Below are positions 1-12,400 of a stretch of DNA of 64,000 bases, one piece after another. How positions within the stretch are numbered: the first letter of the stretch is position 1; each line of letters begins with the position of its first letter. The notes beneath the pieces were generated by a model that was not told the DNA's origin, searched no databases, and saw nothing but the letters and a program-made list of their open reading frames with translations. This DNA comes from Plicaturopsis crispa FD-325 SS-3 (Eukaryota; Basidiomycota; Agaricomycetes; Amylocorticiales; Amylocorticiaceae), in assembly GCA_000827205.1 (NCBI GenBank), contig KN832566.1, positions 142,543-206,542 of the forward strand, given 5' to 3'. Position numbers and translations under genes: made by a program.

Positions 1-2766
1 ATTATTCTGTATGAATGGTTCAAGGCATACTCATATGTATTCATAGGCATCCTGACAAGCGAGATCGAACCATTAGTACCATGGAATCGGCCGGTTCGAA
101 ATCGCTGGCGAGCGATCGCAAAAGGGAGACGGATACATGTTGTGCCGTTGTGGTTTTACTGTGACGATACGTCTGGTAATACCTCGAAAAAATGGAACAA
201 GCACAACTCCATTCTATTCACGCTCGCCGGGCTCCCTCGAGAGCATTCGCAACTCCTGTATAACGTTCATTTTATCTCGACCTCGAATCTTTCATCGCCT
301 TTAGAGATGATGGAGCCGATAGTCGAGAGCCTCGAGTGAGTTCTTCCTCCGGGCTTATGTATTGCATATTTCTCAAGTAAAGTGAATCGCATTGACAGGG
401 AAGCCTCCGATGAAGGTCTCGAGGTGTGGGATTGTGATTCCAACGAGGAGGTTCTACTCCTCCCATGGGCCCTCGCATTTCAAGGTGACAACCCAATGCA
501 AAGTGAATTTGCATCTCATATAGGGATGCAGGGCAAATGCTACTGCCGGGTGTGCCATGCGAAAGGCACGGACAAAGATCGTGCACCAGGACGAGCGGGA
601 GAAATCAGCCGTATTGACGACTTTACAAAAGTGAGTGCGCTATGTCTAGGCTGTTCTTTTTGCTTATCCGTTCTCCAGGCTGGTCCGCCTCGAAACAAGG
701 ACGAGACTATCGAGAGCTTAGAGGCTCAGCTCAAGCGTGCATTCGATGGAGCCCCGAGTGCTGTCGACACACTCGCCACAGACAGTGGTGCTAAAGACAA
801 GTATTTTCAGCATTATGTCGATAAGCTACAGAACATCTGTAACGAGGTGCGCGACCGGCAGAAGCATGTCCCGCCAAGACCTGGGCTATCAAAGGCCGAA
901 GAACTGAGGGAGCACCTTGCGGAGGTACGCGCTGCTCTCCCAGATAATTTATTCAACCCTGTTCTACGCTTGCGAGGTACGCTTCAAGTCGGTTCCCATT
1001 GCGCGCGCTATCAGGATTCAGCGCTAACGTTTCCGTCAGATTTTGACCCCCACCGTGACACGCCTGTCGAAATTCTGCATGTCATTCTTCTCGGAATTGT
1101 CAAGTACTGGTGGCGCGACGCTGTGTCACGTTCGACGACTGCGCAAAAGGAGTTACTCAAGACACGCCTCTCCGATGTTAATATTGCGGGGTTGGAGATT
1201 TCGCGACCGCGTGGTCACACGCTGGTACATTACGCTGGCTCCTTAGTCGGTCGCGATTTCCGTGTCATCTTGCAGGTTGCCCCCGCTGTCTTGCATGGCA
1301 TCATTCCGGACGTTCATTATGAGGCTTGGCTAGCTCTCTGTCGTCTGACGCCTCTCGTCTTTCAGCCAGTGATTACCAACCTGCCTGCTTACTTGGTGCG
1401 CGTTATCTTTTCCACTTGCTGTCGGTGCAGTAGTTAATATCGAGGTTGCTTATCATTCTTTAGGAGAAACTTGAGAGCAGAATTCGCGATTTTTTGGCCG
1501 CTACCGCTCTATGGACCACGCAGTGGTTCAATAAACCCAAGTTCCATCTTCTGGTGCATTTGCCCTTCCACATTCGCCTTTTCGGGCCTCCCATTCTCTT
1601 CGCCACCGAGACGTTCGAGTCCTATAATTTTGTAATCCGCCTCCGCAGTATCCTCTCCAATCGCCGTGCACCTAGCACCGATATAGCTCATTCGTTTAAC
1701 CACCTGCACGCGGTTCGACATCTTGTTAGCGGTGGATTTGTGGTCATTAGTGATGACCATTGTGCCTCCTTGGGCATGCCTCGAAGGCGTCAGGCGGGGC
1801 CTGGTGTGCGTGCTCTGCTAGAGGATGATCAGTTTTTGGACTTCATGTGTATGTCCGGTGTCATGCAAAACAGCTCAAAAACGGGTAAGCAAACCAGGGT
1901 TGTTCGTTTTTGGTGTAACTGAAGCAAATCTATAGGTCATTTCGTTCCAATGCCTCGCATGCCCGCCTGTGCGTGGTCAGACACGATCGCTTTTCGCAGC
2001 GGAACACGTCTGACAAACACGGCATATGTTGACGTCCTGCGCTGCAGATTGCTGGTTCTCCGAAACGGTGATCGAATTGCACCGTCCAACTTTGTGTTGT
2101 GCCGTCAAGCTGGCACCAACTCAGACTCAGCCAGGCCCATCATTGGAAGAGTCGAGGAGATTCTCGTCGACGCTCAACATCGCCGACTAATCGGAGTGAC
2201 TGTTCAAGTTTTTCAGCTTTCCGCTGAGGGACCGGTTCTGCCCTACCGCTTCCCTTCAATCATTCCAGAAACCTTCCGGATGCTCCTGGCCTTCGACGTG
2301 AGTGCTTTAGCTAGGTATCTTGACAATTGACTGACCTTCATTTCACATTCTTGCTACGTAGGACATCCTTTGCGGTATCAATACATTCCATAATTGTCAC
2401 AAGCATCACTGTGTCATTTCACCGACTCGTCAGGTTGTTCAAGAACGACAACAACGTCTCGACAGGTTCGAAAACGAGATACGGCATTTGGGGCAGCCCG
2501 ACGATCTGCTTCTCAATCTTGCGCAGCTGCGCAATGCTGACCTCGTTCAGCTCTTCCAGCCGCTGTTGCCTCCTGCCCACCTACGGCTCCCTCGGGTAGA
2601 GCTTCTCGAGCAAGCGGTGTTGCACCGGGAGGCTTTGGATTCCCAGGCTGCCTCCGCACTGCTACAGAAACCGAAACGTGCAGCTGCACCCAAGGCCAAG
2701 AAATCACGCACAGGCAACGTCGCAAATAGCCAACGTGGCAGCGGTAATGTGGGACAAGGTACTTAA
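1..2766 (+). CDS. Agaricomycete DNA-transposon-type protein, 5' end outside window
   Basis: The reading frame is open from base 1, so the start lies off the left edge. Seven exons (1-335, 399-630, 679-976, 1040-1395, 1464-1884, 1936-2297, 2362-2766) splice in frame to 802 visible residues and a TAA stop. Segments I recognise from high-copy Agaricomycete transposon proteins are DDTSGNTSKKWNKH, GDNPMQSEFASHIGMQGK followed by a CYCRVC cysteine pair, a TPVEILHVILLGIVKYWW block, WFNKPKFHLLVHLPFHIR, and a late HNCHKHHC cysteine/histidine cluster. From memory these belong with the CACTA/Plavaka or KDZ-like DNA transposases of basidiomycetes; I cannot say which family. The tail is basic (PKAKKSR), as in DNA-binding proteins. 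No stop or frameshift is seen in the visible part, so it may be a fairly young copy. The next two genes probably belong to the same element. Confidence 0.7.
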
Positions 2767-2970
2767 TTCTGTACGGCTGGAGGAGTTGGGACTTCATCTA
2801 GTTTTCTGTCTTAATTCATGTTTTTTTTCGAGCTTCAAGACGCTGTAAGAAAGTTGGGGAAACGGCGCTGAATCTTGTTAAACGTAACTCGTGGATTACA
2901 AGTTTCGTAAATGAGCTCCCTCAGTCTCCTTCCCACCTCCTTCGTTCCTCATCTCTTCGAGTCCGGCTGC

Positions 2971-3947
2971 CTAGAGATAATGCACAACCATCGCCAGTTG
3001 ATCCTCCAAGGACGACAGCCGGGCATTGATTTCTTCATCGGCACTCAATAACCCCGTGAGCGATGTGTGGTTGAAGTCCTGCTCGGCACCGGAGTTTTCT
3101 TCGTCTTCCTCATCATTGGGACTCGGAGATGCATGCAGGCCCTGTGCAACTCGGCGTTCGAGTACGGTAAGCCGTCGCTCTAACATCCGGCAATGATCGG
3201 CATATGTTGTCTCTAGGCGCCGCAAACGATCACGGTAACCTTCTGCCCGCCTCCAAGTGCTACGTGGCGAGAAGGAGCGCTCACGATCGTAGACTGAAGT
3301 AGGCGATGATGCGGTAGTCGGGCTTTTCCTGTTCAGCGAGTCCTCGCATCCTTGAAGCCGTTTGTGGGCTTTCGGTGTTCGCAGCGGTGATTCGGGGTCA
3401 GACAGCTCGTTGTGTGGTCGTTTGGTACCAGTGTTCGCAGCTCTCGAGGGATCTGAATGGTCAGGCGTTGCGGACCGTTGCGATAGCTCGTGTTTAGCGG
3501 TACTAGGCATGGGGCTCTCTTCTGTGGAGACGGCGAGCCAAATGTCAGTGGTCACATATCAAAATGGGCAAGGTAGGGTAAGTCACGAACTTGTACTACT
3601 GGATGCACCGGTCACTAAAATGCCTCTTTTTTCATCGCAAGGTTCGACCTTGGGCGCGGTTGAATGCACACTTTGGACTCGAAGATCGACTTCACTGCGA
3701 CTGGCAGCTGTGCGTGCTTCTCCAAAAGTTTGTGCCGTGTCTGCGGGGGTCTGATCCGTATCCTCGCCACAAAGGACAGCAATAGCAGTGTCATCACTGA
3801 CTTGCGAGTTGAAGTATCCATACTCGGGATTAACCAAACTGGTAAGGTTGCATTAGTATACTGTCGAGAGCAATTTACACGGACTTACAAATGTGTACGG
3901 TCAGCCCCCAGCCCAGCATGTCCACGGTAGGAGGTTCTTTTGGACAT
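2971..3947 (-). CDS. hypothetical protein with C-terminal coiled coil, in transposon-like block
   Basis: Not recognised. Three exons on the minus strand (3889-3947, 3591-3838, 2971-3521) join in frame to 285 residues. The start ATG at 3947 is the first that keeps phase with the GTAAGT donor at 3888. The middle is Ser/Thr/Pro-rich with basic stretches (GTKRPHNELSDPESP, RTPKAHKRL). Residues about 190-285 look like a coiled coil (YRDRLRRLETTYADHCRML, RRLTVLERRVAQG) followed by an acidic run. The gene points away from the next one (ATG at 4153), with about 200 bases between. A rival reading of exon 1 contains CPRCKATGSHHLC, which resembles a zinc knuckle, but it gives a stop right after the first intron. 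It lies between a transposon gene and another unknown gene, so it is probably an accessory gene of the same element. Confidence 0.45.
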
Positions 3948-4152
3948 TGCTCCAAGCAGAGATGATGTGAACCTGTCGCTTTGCACCGAGGGCACTCTGC
4001 AACTTGCCGCAATGACTGTGGCGCAATGGGTGGCAAAGTTTCCGCGCAGTGAGTTCCTTGTTTATTTGGTTTTTGTTCACTCTCGCTCGTTCCTCCACCA
4101 CTGTCGTTCACAAGTTTTCACTTTCCAAGTTTCTCTTTTGCTATTCAGTTCG

Positions 4153-5759
4153 ATGTCGTTCCCTTTTACTCCCTACACCCATAATTCTACCCCCGCGAGG
4201 CAAATCGCTCAGCCATATCCAGTGACCCCGGAAGGGCGTGAACTTGCTCGTATCTCCTCGCGCAACTCCACAGAGAGTCCCACTTCACCACAGACGCCCT
4301 TCTCTGCATCCGGACACTCGCCGCCCGGTCCCCAGCAAGGCCTTTCTAATGAAAACCTGCCGCCTCAGGCTGCTCGCGCTACGGCGCACTTTACAGGACC
4401 TGAAAGTGTCCAGTACATTTCGTACAGTGGCCCGACTCCGCGCAACATTCCGCCATTTCGGTCTCATAACACCATCGACGGCGGACAGCGCTATGCCTTG
4501 TCAACCCCGGACAACATCGACAAACTCGTTGACAGGCATAAAGTGAGCGCCCACCGTGAAGAGGCCCACCGTTACTCGGAGGTAAATCCTTTGCTATCTT
4601 CTCACCAATACAACGGCCTAATTTTTTTTTCTACAGTACAGCGTTCACGAGCAGATGGTGTATCTGTTTATATATGTGCTCGTTCTACTCCAGAGCAACC
4701 AACAGATCTCGGCGGATCTCGCAGCCGTCAAATCGTCGCTAGTGCGGATGCAAAACCTCGCGGAAAGCAACTGGAAGCTATCCAAACCACAGCAGGTGAC
4801 TGAGCTCCATTTCCGACTCTATACAAGTTGATAATCACTCATGCACATGCTATGGTGTAGGCGATGCTCAAAAGTATTGTCCGCCATACACTGATCATCC
4901 CGCGCGGGACTTACGGTGACATTGCGGAGGCGGCTGCTGTAAGTTAAGCTATTTGAACGGTTTCTAGATACATAACTCACTCACACCTTTCGTACACACA
5001 GGCGCACGTCAAGGCTCAAGCGGGCACAATCAACTTGACGCAGTACATCACGGATCCCACAGTGCGCATCGTCGTCGATGGCTTTCTCGTCAGACAAGTA
5101 AATGAATTCCGAAGCAATCTCCGTAAATCGGTGAGGCGTGCGCACCGATGCTATACGCAAAATTAGGTTTGCTAACAGTCGTCATTCGCTGGCAGCTATT
5201 CAGTGCAGTCAAAGATAAGAAACCGCTGAGAAAACTTGCGCGGGAATTGGTGGATGCCTACCACCTGCCCACCGTTCCGGACATCATCCCGAACAACATC
5301 CTAGCGACCCTCGCGCTAATGGTAAGCTTGAATTATCTTATGTTTCCTCGCAATATGATCTGATGTAAGAATTACGGGACAGCGCGAGGTTGCTGCTCCC
5401 CTTGTCGGGCAATCCAATGTGCGGGACACCAAGTTCTGGAAGAATCTTGAGGTTGCACTTGACGACCTGTACGGAAAAGAGCAAAACGGAGAGGATCGTC
5501 AATCACTCGCTTGGAAACAGTGCGTCGTGCTTGTGCTGATCAACATGAGCGGCATTTTAACCATATTCTCACCAGATGGGAAACCAATATCATCCATAAG
5601 GATGAGGAGACCTATCGTGCACGCTCCGCTGCATCTGTCCCCGCGACACGTCAAGAAATTATGCAAAATACGGAGCAGCTTACAGACGTCGAAGATCGTG
5701 ATGTCCATATGTCTGAGCTGGGTGACTTCGCAGCAGTATTGGCCGGTGCGAGCCAGTAG
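4153..5759 (+). CDS. hypothetical protein, likely accessory gene of the same transposon-like block
   Basis: Not recognised by function. Seven exons (4153-4581, 4637-4795, 4861-4938, 5002-5130, 5196-5321, 5383-5519, 5576-5759) give exactly 413 residues and a TAG stop; all junctions are GT-AG. The first 120 residues are low-complexity and Pro/Ser-rich. The middle is helical (VYLFIYVLVLLQSNQQISAD, then VKSSLVRMQNLAESNW). A globular-looking C-terminal half contains RDTKFWKNLEVALDDLY, and the end is acidic (LTDVEDRDVHMSELGDF). There is no signal peptide and no convincing membrane span. The intron-rich, unbroken frame argues that it is or recently was expressed. Its place between the transposon gene and the inverted-repeat cluster suggests cargo or a co-factor of the element; that is inference. 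Confidence 0.6.
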
Positions 5760-5919
5760 TAGTTTTTTTGCTTTCGACTTTACTTCGTTCATTGGCACAT
5801 CAGTCTAGTCTACATAGTTTAATGCAACTCTTTAATGCTTTCTCGTTCTCGACACGACTCGGATAGTACAACGGGGTAAACGACGGTATGCGCAGCCATC
5901 TCGCTCGGGCGTCAGCTGT

Positions 5920-6090
5920 GGCCCGGCCGGTCCGAGCCCGATGGATTTCCGACCACTTACCCATTGGAATCCAATGGACCGACTAGCGGTACCGCTGATC
6001 TTGCTGCCTGTCGGAATCCATTGGTAGGCCACTCAAATTCCATCTTTTTCGTTTCCAACGAAAAACCATTGAAATCCGGCTTGGGGGTGT
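5920..6090. repeat. cluster of short inverted repeats, possible transposon subterminal region
   Basis: Several palindromes are packed into about 170 bases just after the stop of the 413-residue gene. CCATTGGAATCCAATGG (5961-5977) is palindromic about its centre. AGCGGTACCGCT (5985-5996) is a perfect 12-base palindrome. TTTTTCGTT and AACGAAAAA (6045-6053, 6057-6065) form a 9-base stem with a 3-base loop. A GGTCGGAAATCCATCGG-like unit occurs in both orientations (about 5937-5953 and 6010-6023). Dense subterminal repeats are typical binding sites of CACTA-type transposases. The left end of the element is outside the window, so terminal repeats cannot be matched. Confidence 0.5.
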
Positions 6091-9000
6091 AGACAAGACG
6101 GCGCACTCACGACCCATTCCGCAATGCGCCAGGCACATATGAACGTTCGAAGACATACCCCGTGAGGTTCTACGCTACTATGACGCGCGACGCGACGTGG
6201 ACGACGTGTAGGTGTGAGCTGTAGCGCTGCACAGTTTCATGAGTCAGCATATAATGACTGTGAAGATATTCAGGTACCCCCGTACTCACACATCGTGGAG
6301 CTGCAAATGCATCACCAAACCCGCGGAACCCCAGCTTGCGTCAACACGAACGCTGTCGCATGTGAGCCGCGCGGAGCAGCCTGCAATGCGACCATGCTTT
6401 TGCTCCTCGTCAGAGCAGTGACGGCGCATCAGACGCGAATCAGAACGAAGGGATGTGCTGGCAGACAGCTAGACGGTGGAAGATCGAAAGCAACGGTCGA
6501 TGATGGCGCCTCGGCTCAGGCGCGTCGTCGGATTTCGGATGCTAGGCGGTATCCTCAGCGTGTCCTGCGCGAGGACGTCAACTCTCTCGATTATACTGCG
6601 CCGACAGCTGATGAACGCATCCTCTCCGCTGCAGTGCATCTATGTAGGTATATATTGTAATTTTTGCAAGTTTTTCTTGAGCTTTTATGTGAGTTTTACA
6701 AATATTCGGGCTCGGGTTCGAGCCTCGCAGACACCACTGCCAAGTAAGAATCATCCCCGGATTGTCTGCGGCATGCATAATATCGATAGGTAACTGACTG
6801 ACAATCGCATTGACCGCAACGATGAACGAACCCTCATTGCCAGCAGGAATTCGATTTTTCAACCGCAAGATATTTTTATTCTGACCCAGCGTGGCGAAGA
6901 GACCGAGGGTTTAAGATTGTTTAAGACGTCTGGCAGTAGCATGATTGTCAGAAATTCGTCAACGGGATGAGCCGAGTACTTACCCATGCTCCCGGCGTGA
7001 ACTCCGGGGCTAGCAGTGTACACGCCGCAACCACGCCCTCCGCGAACAGGGTTGCGCAAGGGCTCTTGAACATCAAGATCTTACCGCCAATCCTTCTGGA
7101 GACTTTCAGAGGCGAATACCCGGCAAGATGCGTGGTTCCTGAGGAAGGGGCAGAGGGAGAGCGCCTAACAGACACGAGGCAGCGGGATGGACACGGAGAG
7201 GTGTGTTTATCCGTGGCATTTACCGTTCACATACCAGCTTGCACTGCTCGCCGAAAAGCGATACATTCGTCGGGCCCACCGAGAGACCCTCTGGTATATT
7301 CCGCACCAGTGAGAGACGTTATTCGACGCCGAAGTTGCAGGAGACCGAAATTGGGCCGCGTTTTCACCATGTCACACAACCAGAGCGTGCACTACAAAGT
7401 ACCTAGATCAACGAAGTATCATCCAAGGACATGCAAAACCGATGGGACATCCGTAATAGCTCGCACCTCATTCAGTACTATTTCAACGACGGCATCTCCC
7501 TGCGTTCGATATCGATGGCCGTTGGCGATGTCGTGGGTGTTGCCTACACCCTGCTGGGCACATCAGCAACATCTCCGACGACTGCAAGGGTCCTGTGAAG
7601 TATCTCCGGCTCGACGTTAACCCCCCAGCGGCAGGTGATCGATTGGGCGGGCCGCAACAGAATAGAAAATGTCGTGTGAAAGGGCTGGGCCAGGGGGGGC
7701 TTGAGGGGCCGTCGTCGGGATGCTTCTTGTCGACAAAAAGACATAGCCAGAGGTTATCAGATTGGCGACCGCGGGACGGGGTCGTTTGAGCCATAGCCCG
7801 TACTCCCGTACTCCAGTGAGTGATATGACCAAATTGGGGTAGAATGACTAGCTCACACGGCCGTGGTCCATTGTCAAACCGAGACTTCAATTTGTTACTC
7901 GTTAATGTGCGAGCCTGCGGGTAACCTAGGCAGCAAACAATAATGAAAGGTAGACTTACAGTGTTCAGTTGCTGGAAGATGAGCGCTCGGGACAAGACGT
8001 TGGGTCAAGAATCATTGTGTGGTGAGAGCTTTGGTAGCACCGTTACGGAAATGACTGGTCAAGTGGAGAGGCGTAGTCTATTGTTTGGGGCACTGCATAA
8101 CCATTTTACACCAGCGTGAGTTGCAGTGGAACATGAACCAGGGCACATACAACGTTGTACACGCAACCGAGGTCACCTAAGTTCAACCCGGTGGTGCCCA
8201 CTACAATTCTCGTCTCGCGTGTCTCAGCGATACGATTGTCGAAAAGGTTTGTGCACAAAGCCGTCGAAGGCATCTCGGACGTTGCATTGGACCGTTGAAC
8301 GACGCCGAGGAAATTAAATACGGAGAGTCCAAATTCGATGTTGGTTTCGTTCGAAGTTCGACGCCACCTCCATCCGTTGACATTGCGACATCGCGAACAC
8401 GCGCCTAGCACGCGTAAATTGACTGGCTGCATTTCCCGACATTGAGCGACCGACATCAATCTCGTAACCGGCCATCGCATAGACTTGGCAGAGAAGGTGT
8501 ACACGACATCGACGACCTGTAGCATTAAGTCAAGGTAAGTATGTCTTTCAGCGGGGGCAAAGTAGCCGGCGCAGATCAATGGGTGGCTACCATTGACCGA
8601 TAGTCACGGTCGAAAGCACCAGTCGCGGTACATCCCCCTCCGAGTGATGTCTGCGCTTGAATTTCGAAATATCCAATAGCTTCCCTGAAAATCGTGTCCA
8701 ACATTGAAAATCAATTCCAGTGTCTCTTGAACTGATCGAGATCATAACTCAGACTGAGCAATAATCCTCGGCGCCACAAGTCACACGACCAAGCCTCTGC
8801 TTGCTGCTCCGCTCGAGCGAATGAATAGATAGAAAGGACTCACGGCGAACGTGGAGGCGTGGAGAATGTCGAGTGCGCTTTCGCAGATGCTGGGATCGAC
8901 AGGGACGGACTGAGCGGACGTCGGCTACATCAAATTGATGGAATGACAGACAGGTGAGCTCATTGGTGGACTCGATGCACCAGATTGCACAGGCGTCCCT

Positions 9001-9465
9001 GTAGAATTCAACGTGTGACCTTTGGTGTCGTACGAGGTAGAGACCACAGTTTCAAAGAGATATCGATAAGCAGTCGTAGTACTCTCGCAAGTTTGAGACG
9101 AAGTGGGCGTCGGAGACTTGTAATTTCGCAAGTGAAACGACGACGAAAAGTTGGAAGATCACGCGGCTTCGTGACTCTCGCCGCGAGCGCCAACTTTGCA
9201 ACGGACGGTCGACGAAGCACGACGGTCTTCACCTCTTCATCTCAACGCTCACTTGACCCTTTTCTCATAAACGAAATCGTGAGTTATATCGTTGTTTTGC
9301 TGCAGAAATGCCCGTCGAGCTGACTGCGCTATAGCTATACGCCAGCACCGGCGATCATCCTCTTTGTCAAAATACATTATCATAACCGCCAGCGCCCATC
9401 GAAACACTCTTTTCTGCTCTCTGTCTGGCTCCTGTAGCTCTTGGACCGGCTCTTGACTACCCGCC
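6091..9465. other. intergenic, no recognisable gene
   Basis: Both strands carry only short open frames with no familiar motif and no consistent set of splice-joined exons. The longest (about 170 residues on the minus strand near 7483-7995) has an arginine- and proline-heavy composition typical of chance frames. A B-box-like GGTTCGAGCC occurs near 6714 without a matching A box. The last 110 bases, pyrimidine-rich before the ATG at 9466, are probably promoter and leader of the RhoGAP gene. The rest may be decayed mobile DNA or a non-coding transcript; nothing decides this. Confidence 0.5.
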
Positions 9466-12400
9466 ATGCCCGCCAATCCCTCTAATTTGAATACGAACAC
9501 CCCACCTCGCCACCAGATGCAGCCCTCCGCTCAGAGCTCGCCCGTCAATTATCGTCCTAATGCGTCGGCTTCTTCCTCTGCATCGCCTTTGCCATCCTCC
9601 TCCAGCACAGTGCAGCAACCGATTACTTACGAAGGAGTCTTGGCCGCTCATGCAAACGCGCCGAATCCGCATGTCGCTGCTCTGGAACAGGTTCTTTCCG
9701 AGCGCAACTTGCTTTCGTCGCAGAACACGCAACTCTGGAAACTAATAGAGAAGCAGAGGACGGGGTACGCAAGCTTGCTAAAGGAGCTCGATCGAGTGCG
9801 TTCTGAAAGAGAGACATATCGGTCGCGGTACCATGCCGCGACGCAGAGTGGCGAGTCGAGGAACCCCAAAGCCTCAGGCGCCGGGAAAATGAGTGTGGAC
9901 AGCGTGGCATCACACAGCTCGACACGTCCTCGCACCGATGCTGCTGCACCTACTTCTAGTGACGATCCAGGTAGGGTTAATTCTCGCTAACTATGATATC
10001 GCCGTAGTTGACCGCATCTTCGTCGCACAGAAACTCCCAGAGTTATGCATCATCCACGTCCACCTCCCCATCCCACCGATACTGTCACATCTCGTGCACC
10101 CATTGCCCCCCGATCAAGCTCTCTCCCTACTGCAGCCACAACGGATTCCCCACACGCACACGGCGCCTCTTCCCGTCCCCTCCCTGACCCTTCACATCCT
10201 CAACCAGAAGCATCGACACGGTCACTGCATTCATCCAAACCCAATGGACGTTCGCATGATGCTTCTCATTCGCCAGCCCGTCAGCAGGCCTCGCAAGATC
10301 CTTTCCTGGGCGAACGGGAGCGCGCTGGTTCTACATCCAGTGGTTCCACTCCCGGAACAGCGGTAGCTAATCCAAATGCTTTCGCGGGCCCAACGCCTGT
10401 CATCGTTCACCCTCACGGAGTCACCACTCTACCAAATCAATCAGCTCCGCAGAGTGTGCCTGGCCAAGTTCAACACCCCATGCCGTCGTTAGGAAACAAC
10501 AACAAGCTAACGCCCCCTCAAATGTTTGCATCGGGCTCGGGGGACAGTAGCCACCTCTTGTCGCGTGACTCACGTATCTCGTTGCCGGACGAGGCAAGGC
10601 GGTATATTAGCAACATGGCGGATTCCCCTGCTCCCAGTCCCCGGGCATCCGAGCATCCCGATCCCATGTCCTCTCAGCAATCGTTTTCACCTCCGACGCT
10701 TGAGAGCTTACAAGAGCACGGCGAGTCTCCACTATCTGCCCGGGGCACGCAAAACCCCTTCGACAGCAGCACATCCATAGACACCTCGTCCCAATCATCC
10801 TTAGCTTATGACCAAGGCACACCGTCCTCCAGCCATAGCGTGGATGCCCCCATCCGAGCCTCGGAAGACAGCGAGTTCTTGGATATGGCCGAAGGGTCAG
10901 GAGCATCGACTAATGGAGACGCTGGCTTGAAGGACCGTAAATCGGGAAAGAGCAAGTCGCGCGCTGCTGTGGAAGATTTCCCGTTGCCACCGTCGCATGG
11001 ATCGCCCGTGCTGATGCAAACGCATGCGCAGGCTGAGGCTCTTGTACAAGCACAGGCGCGTGCAGTCGAGCAAGCGCAAGCGCAGGCCAGGGCTAACGTA
11101 GAAGCCAGAGCCCAGGCGCAGGCGCAAGCTCAAGCTCAGGCGCAAGCGCAGGCACAGGCGCAGGCACAGGCGCAAGCCCAAGCGCAGCCGACGCAACAGC
11201 GATCTACCTCGACTGACGACGCTACGCTCCATTCACGCCACCAGCTCAAGGTCAACCCAGATGCCCCACCGTATGGCCCGCAGATTACAAAAGACGCGGC
11301 TCTGCCGTTCTTGGTTTCGAACGCAACTTCCCCGTCATTTCGTGAGCTCCCGTTACTTGCAAGCGATCTCAAGCACACGCGCATCCAGGTCTCGCACTCG
11401 TCTATACGTGCAAATGACCGTGGCAAGGAGGTCTTGTCCTTCATCGTCGTTGTGGACCCGGGTCAAGGAAAGGAGTGCTGGCGCGTAGAGAAGCTGTATT
11501 CGGACGTGCTCGGTTTAGATTCGCGGATGCGAGCCACGGTGGCCAAGGGCGTTGGGAAGAAGATCGCAGCCTTACCGGAGGGGAAGCTCTGGAGAGACCA
11601 TGCGCCCGCCAAAGTGGATCAAAGAAAGGTTCGTCGTGCCCTCATTTCAACTCCTTGCATTGCATACTCAAGCGACGCGTAACAGCGTGCACTCGAGAAT
11701 TATCTGCAAACCCTGATCAATTTGCCTGTGAAGAACAAGGACGAGGTTATTGCATTCTTCACGTCGAATATAGTGCTCGATGCCAAGCAGCCTGTTTCTC
11801 AAGCTGGGTACAAGGAGGGATACCTCACGAAGCGAGGCAAAAACTTCGGCGGCTGGAAGACGCGGTATTTCGTTCTCCAAGGGCCAGTATTGGAGTACTA
11901 CGAGAGCGTGAGTTGCTATAATTTCATCTACGCGTCATATACTAAATTCGTTCTTTCACAGCGCGGCGGCGCCCACTTGGGATCCATATCCATAACGGGA
12001 GCACAGATCGGACGGCAGCAGCGACCAGGCGATCGTCGTGAGACTGACGAAGAGAAGGAATATCGGCATGCATTCCTCATCATCGAGGCCAAAAAGGGTC
12101 CATCGGGTAGCAATGCGCGCCACGTTCTTTGCGCAGAAAGCGACGCGGACAGAGACAGCTGGGTTGAAGTGCTCGTTCGTTATGTGATGGGGTCGTACAG
12201 CGAGGACCCTGTAGGACCAGCGTCCAGCGTCAACATGGCACAACCCCGCTCGAGCACAAGTTCGGCTGCGACCTATGATCAGGCTGCTCAGTCGACACCT
12301 CGTCGAGTCCCCGTGCGCGCGGCTTCGGGCGACATGATCGTGAAAGGTGCCGCTGTCCCAATTATGCAGCTTCCCCAAGACGCCTTCAACGCCAAGCTCT

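Noticed and set aside
3900-4018. Zinc-knuckle-like CPRCKATGSHHLC peptide on the minus strand
   Set aside because: Its frame runs into a stop directly after the intron that the rest of the gene needs, so it does not join to the downstream exons.
6705-6735. B-box-like GGTTCGAGCC suggesting a tRNA or SINE head
   Set aside because: No A box lies at the right distance upstream, the T stem has a mismatch and a wobble, and no pairing acceptor stem exists.
7483-7995. 170-residue open frame on the minus strand
   Set aside because: Arg/Pro/Ser-rich composition, no motif, and no splice-linked neighbours.
11026-11187. CRISPR-like repeat array
   Set aside because: The hexamer repeat has no spacers and is read in frame as Gln-Ala inside a coding exon of a eukaryote.
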